A stretch of 64,000 bases of DNA, from positions 434,001 to 498,000 of the forward strand of contig JBHGNT010000009.1 of the NCBI GenBank assembly GCA_043228905.1, read 5' to 3'. The notes beneath the pieces are model-generated. The model saw only the letters and a list, made by a program, of their open reading frames with translations, ran no database searches and was not told the origin of the DNA. How positions within the stretch are numbered: the first letter of the stretch is position 1; every line of letters begins with the position of its first letter. This document shows, piece by piece, positions 22,427 to 33,838 of this stretch. Made by a program: the position numbers and the translations under genes. The stretch comes from Azolla caroliniana. Its lineage: Eukaryota; Polypodiophyta.

Positions 22427-25400
22427 ATGGCGCTGGCCTTCGACGAGTTTGGTCGCCCTTTCATCATCATCAAGGAGCAGGAGCAGAAGTCTCGTGTTCG
22501 TGGCCTGGAAGCTCACAAGGCCAACATCACCGCTGCCAAATCTGTGGCGAGGATCCTCCGGACATCTCTCGGCCCCAAAGGAATGGATAAAATGCTCCAG
22601 AGTCCTGATGGAGATGTCACAATCAGTAAGCGAATGCAACCTTCTCCTTCTCCTTCTCCTTCTTCCTTTTCTGTTTATGTCCTGGTCAATTTCGTTTCTA
22701 CTGCCTCAGTGATCGCCAGTACCATTTTCTTGAGAACTGCTGATTTAAGTTACGTTTGATCTTAGAGATAATGTGGGATCCGTTTTCATGTCAAAAGGAT
22801 ACGTTCGATTCATTTTGAACTTACAGACATTTTGGGTGCTACATTGTGGTATGAGGGTTATATTTGTTTCGTTTGTAAACCAAAAACACGTTTTGCTTAA
22901 CTTTGGCGGTATGGGAACCAATATGTTCTTCGGTGTTTACAAGATTTCAGCATTAAAATGCTAGTTTAGAAATCACATTCATTTTCTGGTATGTTGTCCA
23001 AGAACATGGTAAAAATGTATATATTAAAGTTTCCTGCTTGTCAAAAAATTCACAATTTCTAATCTTTACTGGTGGTCTCCTGTACAATGTGCAAGTGCAT
23101 TTAAGAATCTTTGGTTGGATTACGAGTTCCCTTCAAGACTGGGGTTGCATACATTGCCATCTTCATATTATTGAAAGCATTCTCCTACGTCTCTCCCTAA
23201 TGAAATGAAGCCTTTCCTTTGATCAATTCAGTGAGTGTTGCGGCAATGTGGCTGAAATGGTGTATGAGCTTCTTCATATATTGCACAAACCCCATGAATT
23301 GCTGCACTTCGCTTACTATGGTGGGTCGTGGCCATTCCCCCATGACCTGAACCTTCTTCAGGTCGTCCTTGATTCCATCTTTCCTGATCACACTTCTCTC
23401 GCTTTGCATATAATTTGAGCAATTATATGGTTAATACGTCCCTCAATTATATGTCCTCTCTGAGAAAAGTGTCTTGAGTTTTTTTTTCCAAGTTCTAATT
23501 GTTCCAGGGAATCTCAGTTGATCTAAAAGTTGACATTGTTATTTTAGTTTTGCTCTCTGCTACTTTCTAATGTGTATGTTTTCTACCCTTTCAGCCAATG
23601 ATGGAGCCACTATATTGGAGCAAATGGATGTGGAGAACCAGATAGGGAAGTTGATGGTAGAGCTATCCAGGAGTCAAGATTATGAGATTGGTGATGGAAC
23701 AACAGGTGTTGTGGTTACAGCAGGCGCATTGCTTGAGCAAGCAGAACTATTGTTGGACAGAGGTATTCATCCTATACGTATTGCGGAAGGCTACGAGATG
23801 GCTTCCAAGATAGCTGTTGAGAATCTCTCCAACATCGCCCAGAAGTTTGAATTCACCTCATTGAATATTGAACCCCTTGTGCAAACCTGCATGACAACAC
23901 TATCCTCAAAAATGTAAATGAAGAGGATATCCTCCTTATTAAGAACATTCATGTCAGTTAGATGAGGGCTCATTAGTTTTTCTGTTTCTGTATGTTGTGA
24001 CAGAGTCAATCGATGTAAGAGAAGACTAGCTGAAATTGCAGTTAAAGCTGTACTATCTGTAGCTGATCTTGAAAGGAAGGATGTAAACCTTGACCTCATT
24101 AAAGTCGAAGGCAAGGTTGGAGGGAAACTTGAAGATACAGAACTAGTGGAGGGAATTGTTGTGGACAAGGATATGAGTCATCCCCAAATGCCAAAAAGTA
24201 TTGAAAATGCAAAGATTGCTATCTTAACCTGCCCCTTTGAGCCTCCAAAGCCAAAAACCAAACATAAGGTGGACATCGACACTGTTGAAAAGTTTGAATC
24301 ATTACGAGAACAGGAGAAGAAGTATTTCGATGATATGGTTCAGCTTTGTAAGGTAAGCTAACATGGAGTTCATAAAGCTGGTAAAGCTAGGCTTTTACTG
24401 GGAACAACTTTGAAATACCCCTAGGTATTTCTTTTTTTCCAAAAATGTCCTTCCTTTTTTTGTTATTTTCTCAAATTCACTTGGCAACCCCATTTTGATC
24501 AATAATATGGTCAATTCTTTTGGGAGTTTCACAGGGATATTTGGGAAAGTATACTGAAACATAGGGCATCCGGAGAGAATAAGAAAATAGTCAGGGGTAT
24601 TTAGAGTGTTTCACCTAAGCTTTTACTGGTGTCAATGAAGCAAAAACCAATCGTTAATCTAGTAGGAATTAAATTTCCTCTGAAGGAAGGAGCAATTTTG
24701 GATGTTTTACTGTTTTAGGATGCTGGTGCTACCTTAGTGATCTGTCAATGGGGGTTTGATGATGAAGCAAATCACTTGTTGATGAACCGAGGGTTGCCTG
24801 CTGTTCGTTGGGTAGGAGGAGTGGAATTGGAACTCATTGCAATTGCTACAGGTGTGTGTCCTTACTTCTTTTCATGTTGTTCCATATGTAGATCTATTCG
24901 CTATTAATTCTTTGCTTTTTCTGACAGCAACAGGCATGCGTTTTTCTTGTTATTGTTAATCCTAATGATAGTTTTGGTGGTTAATAATGATAGGAGGACG
25001 AATTGTTCCGAGGTTTCAGGAACTTACTCCAGATAAACTTGGCAAGGTAAAAATCTCAGTCATACTGCGGACATCTGTGCTTGTAGTTGATGTCTCATTC
25101 TTTTTTTTTTCACTTACTCCTGCCTTCGAAATTAGGCTGGATTGGTGCGAGAGAAATCCTTCGGAACAACCAAGGATCGAATGCTGTACATTGAGCAATG
25201 TGCCAATTCTAAAGCGGTGACTATCTTCATTAGAGGAGGTAAGTGGAGGGATAACATATATCTTTGGAAATCTTCTAATAATCTTGGTACATTGCAATTC
25301 TCTTTTTGTTGGGCACGTCCATGTAGGTTATAGTTGCTGTTTATTTTCAACATGGCATTGTGTGTTTTATGTTGAGGTGTCAAATATTATTCATATTTGT

Positions 25401-26944
25401 TTTTGTCTCAGTATGCATTTTTGTATCCTAAATTTCTAAATGCCTTTATCTATAATGTCTCTTAATGTTTAAATAATGTAGTTCAGAGTGTTATGAATAT
25501 ACTCCATGTACCTGCATGTTTGTGCTGGTAGATTCCAATTTGCTGTAACTTCCTAAGAATTTAGACCTGACGTCTAATCATTTAGAGTTAGATGATAGCT
25601 TTAAAGGTATATTGAGACTGTTTTTCCTCATTCAAACAATGCATTTTACTATATTTGATAACTAAAGCAGATGTTATGGATACTCAATTGATTGGAGGAT
25701 TTGTTATGTGTGCTCTCAATCTCCTATGTATAAAAGTATCCTTCAAGATAAAGTTGATGGTGTAGACCTTTCAATTCATGCTGACTTTCCCAGAGTGCCA
25801 TGTTTTTCCTTGTCTATTTGTCTTCAGCTTAAAAGAGGTTGGAAAGTAGTTTTCTAATTACCATGTATGGTAGTGATACTTGTGCTTCTTGTCGTAAGAA
25901 TGATTTTGGCATGAACAATCAACACACTTGTCATTATTAAATGCATTTGATATTTTTGTATTTTTCATCATTGGATGCAGGCAATAAAATGATTATTGAG
26001 GAAACCAAACGCAGTATACATGATGCTCTCTGTGTTGCTCGAAATTTAATCCGCAATAACGCTATTGTATACGGAGGAGGTTCAGCTGAAATCTCGTGTT
26101 CTCTTGTCATTGATGCTGCAGCTGATAAGATTCCAGGAGTCGAGCAAGTATGTATTCTGATCTACTTCTTGTTTTGTGCAGACATCTTTTTTAGGTTAAA
26201 CCTTCAAGGACCTCTTTAGTTTTTTACACCTGAGTTTTCCAGTCCACAGATTTTGGATTATGTGATGCTTGATTACTCTACTGCTTTGTATAATTAAATT
26301 ACTTCAATTCTTATCAGAAAACTCACGTTTTATAAATCTAATTAGAAAACTCAGATCGTGTACTGATTGAGAATTAATAACCCCTTTTTGATAAGGTGTA
26401 ATTAGACTGTTAGTGGCATATTGGATGTGTTTACCTTGTAGAGTAACATTTTAATATTTTGGCAAGTTTTTGTCATGATGGGTTTGGGTTGATAATTTGA
26501 CCTTTTGCTTATATGTTTAGTTTTTTGCAACTGGTTTTAATGGCTTTTGTAATAAAATCCTTTGGGCTTTTGTAGTATGCAATGCGAGCTTTTGCAGAGG
26601 CACTGGATGCAGTTCCGATGGCACTTGCTGAAAATAGTGGCTTGCAACCCATTGATACTTTGGCCGCTGTAAAGGCACAGCAAGTCAAGGTAATTTATTA
26701 TTTTACTTGTAGCGATACTCTTGTCTTTTATATGAATTACATTTCAAACTTATTCTTGTTATAAAATGGACAGGACAAAAATCCTTACTTGGGCATTGAT
26801 TGCAACAACGTTGGGACCAATGATATGAAAGAACAGAATGTTTTTGAGACTTTGATAGGTAAACAGCAACAGATGCTGCTTGCCACGCAAGTCGTGAAAA
26901 TGATTTTGAAGATTGATGATGTAATCACACCATCAGGCTATTGA
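22427..26944 (+). CDS. CCT5: T-complex protein 1 subunit epsilon (CCT epsilon)
   Basis: Nine exons: 22427-22625, 23595-23913, 24004-24352, 24719-24851, 24994-25046, 25136-25238, 25981-26147, 26576-26689 and 26774-26944. They join in frame into 535 residues, the usual length for plant CCT5. The product is one of eight subunits of the cytosolic CCT/TRiC ring, which folds actin, tubulin and other proteins using ATP. Seen: LGPKGMDKM at 48-56, NDGAT at 68-72, GDGTTG at 99-104, the DAL segment with candidate catalytic D400, YGGGSAE at 416-422, and the epsilon-type end [13 protein letters not shown]. The start [12 protein letters not shown] is the family start, preceded by a pyrimidine-rich leader with cttctt runs. 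Every key residue is present and no exon is broken, so the gene looks functional. Intron 1 (969 bp) holds an antisense gypsy fragment. Confidence 0.97.
23197..23422 (-). pseudogene. Ty3/gypsy reverse transcriptase fragment in CCT5 intron 1
   Basis: The minus strand reads about 70 residues with [18 protein letters not shown], then [12 protein letters not shown], the segment at the end of gypsy RT just before RNase H (family pattern WPxPxxxxEVxxFLGLxxYYRRFI..F...A.PL..L). It is short, without LTRs or other domains, and antisense to the host gene. It is an old insertion scrap with no expected product. Confidence 0.75.
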
Positions 26945-28709
26945 AATGTCAAATGCCATGCTCAAAATATGAAACAGTTTGTAATGTTGTTTGAGTATAT
27001 GAAGATCCTTGCCTTGTTGAGACAGACTATTTTTTGAAAGAATTTGATAATTGGGAATTCTCTATTTTTGACTTATGTGCAATGTGATCATTATGTTTGT
27101 TGGAAGCCAATAAAGAGTTGGAGAAGGCAAGGAATGTTGAAACAGTTGTATTCTGTGAAAGAATTTGATAATTGGGAATTCTCTTGTTTTGACTTATGTG
27201 CAATGTGATCATTATGTTTGTTGGAAGCCAATAAAGAGTTGGAGATGGATGATTTGCAAAGGCAAGGAATGTTGAAACAGTTGTATTCTGTGAAAGAATT
27301 TGATAATTGGGAATTCTCTTGTTTTGACTTATGTGCAATGTGATCATTGTGTTTGTTGGAAGCCAATAAAGAGTTGGAGATGGATTATTTTCAAAGGCAA
27401 GTAATGTTGAAACAGTTGTATTCAGTGAATGAATTTGAAATTTGGGAATTCTCTTGTTTTGATTTGAGCCTAAAGGATTCAAGTCTTTTTGGGTGGTGAT
27501 CTTTATGTTTGTTGGAAGCTAATAAATATATGATATATCGTACAGACCAACCTAAGGTCTTCATATTTACATGGTAATTCACTTGACGAATTTAACACGC
27601 ATACAAATTTAGGTCAGTCACTTTACACCTGTAACATTTTTCGTTTTTTAAATATATTTTAGCTGTTAATGCTACGGCAAATTCATTTTCTTTTACTGTA
27701 CTATAATTTCTGCAACACATTGGGTTTTTTATTATATATTCGATACATTAGCACTACATTATTGATTGTGTACCTTTTGCATGGATGGGTAATACTATCG
27801 TCATAATGATGAGGAAAAAGCAATTTGCTATAATGATGAAAAAACTAAATTGCGTTTCGATTTTGTACAGGAATACCAAATATTTTGTATGAGTTTGTAC
27901 AAATGAGTAGTAAGTAACAAGGCAAGTGCTACACCTAAATGTTGATTCTGCGTGAATAAAACAAGTGATTCAGTAAAGACGATTCAATCAGTAGCCAACA
28001 TTGCATCTTAAATTTAATTATAGATAGATTAAACTAAAAGTGATTAAACATGACTGAAAGGCTACTAGTAGCAGACGTCACAACTTAATATAGCATCTTA
28101 AAATTAATTTTGTATTTAGCTAACATTACAAACGATTTTGTAAACATATAATTGAGACCATGAACAAATTCAAAATCGCAGGTATGAAGAAACCAGTGGT
28201 AAAGAAATGGAAGTTCAGAATTAGATATGTGATTTAGAAAGGTGTCAGTCCTCCCTCCACAGCTTGTTTTATTTCTTTACATATAATTCAATAGCACATC
28301 CAGCAACCATCTTCGGATATTCCACCTGTTGAATCTGGTTTGTATCACAATGAATTGATTGAAAGAGACGGAGGAGGGGGTGAAATATGTTATCTAAACA
28401 ATGTATCTACATCTCATTTTGCCCAAAGGCTAGGCTAATACCAAATATAAGTAAGGTTGGTAAAATGAAAAGCATTTCGCAAGGGTCTAGGACGTGAGGT
28501 AAAAGAGAGAAAGCAAGCCCGACCAATGATGACCTAAAAGTTGCAAGAATGCAGAGCTCTGTTTTCTAGGGTTGGAAAAAAGAAAAAGAAAAAGATTAGG
28601 GCAAAGGAAGAGTAGTGATTATTAGGGATACATTTGTTTTTCTTTCTTTCTTCTTCATGAAAACCATGGATGGACAATATTACAAAAAAGGAAGAAAGAA
28701 GAAGCAGGA
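26945..28709. other. CCT5 3' flank and AT-rich intergenic DNA
   Basis: The first 590 bp hold the CCT5 3' UTR and a tandem repeat with AATAAA signals (27036-27530). The rest is AT-rich, with no frame that resembles a protein. Confidence 0.55.
27036..27530 (+). repeat. Four-copy 121-135 bp tandem repeat, each with AATAAA
   Basis: Units begin at 27036, 27157, 27292 and 27427 (gaaagaatttgataattggg and variants). Unit 1 lacks 14 bp (gatggatgatttgc) found in unit 2, and unit 4 is the most diverged. Each contains AATAAA, at 27109, 27230, 27365 and 27521. The array begins 92 bp after the CCT5 stop codon, so it probably supplies alternative polyadenylation signals. Confidence 0.85.
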
Positions 28710-29414
28710 TTAAGGAGGCGGGGGAGAGAGGCAGGAGCCAGTGAGCTGGTGAACTAGCAAGTGATTGTTGAGGAAGAGGTGTGCGACATGGGGGCTGCCT
28801 TCATGGGCTGCGATGAGCAGCTGTTTGATCTTGGCCGCCACTCGCCGAGTGGAGCTCTTCAGCCTGGACCTCACCACAACCACAACCCCCAGCCCAAGCC
28901 GGCCATTACTCGAGCCCCCCATCTTACTCTCGATCTCCTCCTTCTCCTCCTCCTCCTCCTCCTCTCTCAGCAGTGTTGTCGCCGCCATCGCCATGGCTTC
29001 TTGCACCTCTTCCTGCTCCTCCGGCGCCACATGGCGCCGCCTCCACCTCGCCATATCCACCATCATCCACTCATCGCACTCGTACTCGTACTCTTCCCTT
29101 GCTCCTCCTCCTACATTCCCGCCAATGCCCCCGCCCTCCTCCTCCTCGTCTTCTTCTTCCTCTTCATGCAGTGTCTGTAAGCGCCCGTAGCTGAAGCTCG
29201 ACGCCGGCAGCAGCTTACAGGCTCCTGCACTGTCACCGTACGGATCAGAGGGAGAGGAATATGAAGTGGAGGAAGAGAAAGGCGAGATGGATGATGATGA
29301 AGAAGAAGAAGAAGAGTGGAAGACCATGGATCTGCCCCTTGTGTCCTGTACAGACATCCCTATACCACCTCCGAAGCAGCTGAGCAGAGAGGGGCCTTGC
29401 ATCAAGCTTTCCAT
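28710..29414 (-). CDS. Uncharacterised acidic single-exon protein
   Basis: A 234-residue frame. I chose the ATG at 29414 (MESLMQGPSLL) because the 21 residues upstream in the same frame (from 29477) are Cys/Val-rich and come from a GT/CA simple repeat. Composition in order: a glycine-containing start (LLSCFGGGIGM), a serine run, long Glu runs near residues 95-105 and 155-172, VVVVV, then a basic, helix-prone segment (SRLKSSTRRVAAKIKQLLIA) before AHEGSPHVAHLFLNNHLLVHQ and a proline end. There is no signal peptide or clear membrane segment. GC is much higher than in the surroundings, and the C-terminal half does not look random, which supports a real gene. I do not recognise the family and assign no function. 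The (CT)n run just upstream lies in the likely leader or promoter. Confidence 0.65.
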   Translation of the reverse strand: MESLMQGPSLLSCFGGGIGMSVQDTRGRSMVFHSSSSSSSSSISPFSSSTSYSSPSDPYGDSAGACKLLPASSFSYGRLQTLHEEEEEDEEEEGGGIGGNVGGGAREEYEYECDEWMMVDMARWRRRHVAPEEQEEVQEAMAMAATTLLREEEEEEEKEEIESKMGGSSNGRLGLGVVVVVRSRLKSSTRRVAAKIKQLLIAAHEGSPHVAHLFLNNHLLVHQLTGSCLSPPPP

Positions 29415-29465
29415 GGGAGCAGAACAAGCGAGAAACACAGACAGAAGACACACGCACGCACATAG

Positions 29466-29520
29466 ACACACACACACACACTCTCTCTCTCTCTCTCTCT
29501 CTCTCTCTACCTCTCTCTCT
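29466..29520. repeat. (AC)n(CT)n microsatellite upstream of the acidic gene
   Basis: About seven CA units followed by about fourteen CT units and a second CT stretch. It is 50-100 bp upstream of the start codon at 29414. GA/CT runs near promoters can be bound by plant BPC (GAGA-binding) proteins; that role here is a guess. Confidence 0.75.
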
Positions 29521-29847
29521 CTAACTGAACGCTGTCCCTCTCTATTTTGTTTATATCTTTTTTTTCCCTCTCATTTCTTTTACTTTGTTTTGGTCATTCG
29601 TTATTATTGGTGCTGTTGTTTGTACTATTTACGTTTCTAGCCCCACTGTAGTTTCCTTTGGGGATTTGTGACTCCTCTGCAGATCTATGGATATATATAC
29701 ATACATACACATATGTCTCTAATACATTATACATACATATATTATTATATATATCTGTCACTATGTATATATATGGTCAGAGAGAGAGAGAGAAAGAAAG
29801 AAAGATATACATATTAACGTCTTCTAAGGCCAAAATTGGCCCATGAC

Positions 29848-29985
29848 ACACCAAAACACTATCTTGTAATAGAGTTTCTTTTTTGTTTCCTCACTCATCA
29901 AAGATACACCAAAACACTATCTTGTAATAGAGTTTCTTTTTTGTTTCCTCACTCATCAAAGATACACCAAAACACTATCTTGTAA
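29848..29985. repeat. 58-bp tandem repeat, 2.4 copies
   Basis: The unit beginning acaccaaaacactatcttgt starts at 29848, 29906 and 29964. The first two copies are identical and the third breaks off. Confidence 0.88.
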
Positions 29986-30117
29986 GTTGTAATTGTTTAT
30001 GTAAGTGGGTGAAAATAGACGAAAACACATGCAACATTATTTACTAAGGAGGCCTTGGGTTCCTCAACCATAAAACCAAGCAAAAGACATGGACACAAGC
30101 ACGATACACATCCACCG

Positions 30118-30120
<3 letters not shown>

Positions 30121-30179
<59 letters not shown>
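30121..30179. repeat. (CT)n microsatellite, 59 bp
   Basis: An uninterrupted CT array of about 29 units. Confidence 0.95.
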
Positions 30180-30182
<3 letters not shown>

Positions 30183-32626
30183 CGTTCCTTCGAACTTCGC
30201 AACCCATCTCCTCGATCCTTTACGACATCTACAATGCTTCCCTTCCCCCCATTCCCTCTTTAATTTAACTGCCAAGTATCCGAAATGAATCTTGCTACAT
30301 GTGCAGTACCCTCAACATCCACACCAGCAACCCCTTGCTTTCTGCATGCCCTTTGCACGTAAACGACGCGTCATATGTTATGTCCTTTCACATGTGACCA
30401 TTGATGCCCTTTGCACCACAAGGATCTCATGATGAGGTTATTTGGTGTTACATAAAATAATTTAGGTTTTGTTTACCCATGCATCATAACGTAATGCAAG
30501 TTGACATTGTTGACAATGACAGGTGTCATACACCTTAGTGTGCCCATTACAATATGCAATATCACATGGCCTTTCTAGCTACAACTACGAAAATATGTTG
30601 ATGTTTGTCTTTTCATGTTCCTAGGCATCTATGAAAATTCTTTAGAAGAAATATATTCGGAGGAGAGGGAAAAATGTAAACATAAGCATCATATGCATGC
30701 TTGTTTCCTAGACAATTCATTGGGCACCAACGTGTTTTTCTTTGCTTTCATACAAAACATGATTATGGCATATGTTAATGTCCATAAATTTGATGCAACG
30801 TAATAGTGCGGCCTCGCATATATTATAAGAGTGTACATTTGACACCACACTGTTGAATTTTGAAAAGTTTACATGTATTTTATGATCCACGATCATTTTA
30901 TGTATAAACAATCGTGATCAATCAAAGACAAAATATGCACATGTTTCAAGTACATATCATAGACATGGGATAGATTATGGACATATGATCTTTCTTAAAC
31001 CAATAAGTTTGAAGTATCTATGTTTTTCGAGGCTAAAATATGGTTTGCATATCAAAGAAGCCTATGACAATTAGTAATTATGTTTACTTTTAGTACTAGA
31101 ATCAATTCACTTAGAGCATAACCTCTTGATTTCTTTATAATGTGTTGTAATAGATGACGACCAAAGAGTATGTGGTTGCCTAATTTAATGCAAGAAGTGG
31201 ACTAGTTAGTAAAGACCAATTGAAGCAAAAGTTTAAACTTTTGATAGTACAAGTTAGTCAACCTTAACTTCTAGACGTGGATTAACTAGTATTTCATGTT
31301 AGAAACCGGCGTGAAATATGTAAGAGTTATGGGGGGCTTGTATATATGAAACTTTCATTTTCAATATATGGCCCTTTCATGGAGTTCTACCGAAACGCAG
31401 AAATCTCATTACGTGTCAAGTGTTTTTATTATCGAGTGTCACAAATGAAGGACACTCAGCACTCAAGTAGTGTAGTTATTTTTCCATGTGGGAAATAGGA
31501 ATTTTCGAAAACGTGAACATCCATGCTATGCTTGCATGTTTGCACTCATTTTCTCCTTCTCACTCCTCTTCTAGTGTTTTCAAACATTTTTTATTGGTTC
31601 CTATACTTCCATCGTTGTAACCTCTCATAGAAATTCCTCCTTGTAATGATTTCCATCGTTGATTGACTTATTCATTCTCTCTCATATTTGCAAGAATAAA
31701 GGGTTCATAAATAGCCTGGCTTGGAGTAGTTCCACTTTTGTTAATGTCCTCGCGTCTATCATTATTTTCTCGTATGCTCTCATCTCTTTAATTAAACATG
31801 CATTGCATTAGTACAATGTTAAATTCATCCATACATTTAGACCCTATAAGTACTCATGTTCAACTATAATGTTTAATGGATATAAAGGCAAAGTTGATCG
31901 AAATTTTACCCTTGATTCCTTGAAACAAATGGTAGTAGTTTTTAATTACGACATACAACCATAAATATGTATAGAGATTGTACAATGGTAATGTATCTAA
32001 AAATGGCACACCTTTTCTCATTGATTTTAGTGTCGCATCTTGGTGCACAAAGTTTGATATTGTTTAGTAACACCATATTCATTTGATATATCAAACGCAT
32101 GTGCTATACTAGTGCTCTTATTTTAAATCGCACCTTCAACAATATCCTTTGCATGTGCCCCGGACATATAATGTGAAATTTTGCTATTTTGTTTTGATTT
32201 TATATGATTTCATAAAGCACCTATTTTATAATATCGCGTTGTCACCTAAAATATAATACGGGTACCATTAAGAAGGCTTATATTTTATTTGCTTCGAAAT
32301 TTGGGTCTTTTTTATGGTATTTATACTATCCCTAGGATATGCATAACCTTTTATTCACTTCTTTTTTTTCTAAAAATAAAACTCCTTCCATTAGTTATAA
32401 AATTTTACAAATGAGATGATTATGTACAAATCCCTGTAGAGACGCAATAGTTCCATCATATGCGGATGCCCACTGACTCAAGAAAGGGAGAGGACGACCA
32501 TTGTTAGATGAAGGCTATTCGTTGTCTTTCAACTCCATCAGAGCTGCCCTTGAAGCCATGATATTGGCTCTTTAGAGTGGTTACAATTTCACTCCATATC
32601 TCTTGCAGTAACATTGTTGGAGCAAG

Positions 32627-32683
<57 letters not shown>

Positions 32684-32832
32684 ATCATATTTATACCATC
32701 CCTAAGATATGCATAACCTTTTATTCACATTAGTAAATTAATCACACTTGATACACGCATTTGACATAAGACTTAGAGTAACACACTTAATAGTAACTTT
32801 GTAGCAAGAGATATATATTGATGGATTCATTG

Positions 32833-32869
<37 letters not shown>

Positions 32870-33007
32870 TTATCGTATTTATACCATCCCTAAGATATGC
32901 ATAACCCTTTATTCACATTAGTAAATTAATCACACTTTATACAAGCATTTGATATAAGACTTAGAGTAAAGCACTTAATAGTGACTTTGTATCAAGAGAT
33001 ATATATT
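32627..33007. repeat. 188-bp duplicated unit separated by different microsatellites
   Basis: The block ttatc-tatttataccatccctaag...gagatatatattgatggatt starts at 32682 and again at 32870. A compound (TA)n(GA)n precedes the first copy and an (AC)n array precedes the second. A diverged piece of the same block (ttatggtatttatactatccc) lies at about 32313-32365. Confidence 0.8.
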
Positions 33008-33008
33008 G

Positions 33009-33118
33009 ATGGATTAGTTGGTAAGGTTGCCCAATAAAGACTCGGTGGTCATGGGTTCAACCCCTACATTCCATAGTGACATCTAGTGAGATCAGAGATA
33101 TCCAAGAGAGAGAGAGAG
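33009..33118 (+). mobile_element. tRNA-derived SINE-like unit, copy 1
   Basis: An A-box-like attagttggtaaggttgc is followed by a B box GGTTCAACCCC at 33054-33064 and ends in an (AG)n tail. It is nearly identical to copy 2 up to the tail. Confidence 0.65.
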
Positions 33119-33314
33119 ATGTAGTTTAGTTGGTAAGGTTGCCCAATAAAGACTCGGTGGTCATGGGTTCAACCCCTACATTCCACAGTGACATGATCTA
33201 GTGAGATCAAAGATATCTATAAAGTAATCAAGAGGTGAGATAATTAGGTTTCAAACCCAAGATGGGGTTTTTTCTATCTCTAGGGTAAGCTAATTACCAT
33301 AAAGAGAGAGAGAG
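33119..33314 (+). mobile_element. tRNA-derived SINE-like unit, copy 2
   Basis: An A-box-like tagtttagttggtaagg at 33123-33139, a B box GGTTCAACCCC at 33166-33176, a body with ggtttcaaacccaag and ctctagggtaagctaatta, and a (AG)n tail after ataaag. A related unit lies on the other strand at 62570-62760. Pol III boxes plus a simple-repeat tail define a SINE. No tRNA cloverleaf can be completed, so it is not a tRNA gene. Confidence 0.7.
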
Positions 33315-33607
33315 AACCTTGAAATGGTGAAAGTGAAGAAGAAGATGGGAGGGGCCAAAAAGTTCGTTAGGTTATAAACCTACATGTTTCTTTGTACCCC
33401 ATTATTGTGTTGTACATATTATGCATTCTCATCCAATGTCAATGCTCATGCTAACGATGTGTATCTAGTGAAACATACAATAAATGTTTAACATCTTACT
33501 GGGCACCCTCCCAATGAGTTCACACTCTTCAGTGCACTGTTTCATGTGTCACCCAATGATGTATCATGAGGTTATGGTTTGTGGTGGGGGAAAAAAATGG
33601 ACAGACG

Positions 33608-33838
33608 GTGAAGTGGAAAGGGGGTGTGGGGGCTCAAGGGATACCAAGTAGACTTTTTGGAAGTACAAGATCTTATCATGGGATGGGGTGGTGGTTGCAT
33701 GAGTTTGTGTTCAAAGGGTGGGTGGCTTGGAAAGTGGGTGTGGGGGCTCAAGGGATACCAAGTAGACTTTTTGGAAGTACAATATCTTATCATGGGATGG
33801 GGTGGTGGTTGCACGAGTTGTGTTCAAAGTGTGGGTGA
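33608..33838. repeat. 114-bp tandem duplication
   Basis: The block gggtgtgggggctcaaggga...ggtggtggttgca starts at 33622 and 33736 with few differences. The open frames on both strands here are by-products of the duplicated G-rich sequence. Confidence 0.85.

Larger units (their letters stand above)
29415..32310. other. Intergenic DNA with simple and tandem repeats
   Basis: No gene is supported. Contents: the 5' flank of the acidic gene, a GA-rich dispersed repeat (29781-29846), a 58-bp tandem array, a 59-bp (CT)n run, and then plain AT-rich sequence. Confidence 0.5.

Noticed and set aside
22166-22759. 197-codon frame starting upstream of CCT5
   Set aside because: It only adds an implausible pyrimidine-encoded leader to CCT5 exon 1 and runs into intron 1; the family start is at 22427.
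28761-29190. Plus-strand frames of 139-141 codons
   Set aside because: Leu/Ser/Pro-rich shadows of the Glu-rich minus-strand gene.
33121-33185. Functional tRNA gene
   Set aside because: A and B boxes are present but no acceptor, D or anticodon stems can be formed, and copies end in (AG)n; this is SINE-like.
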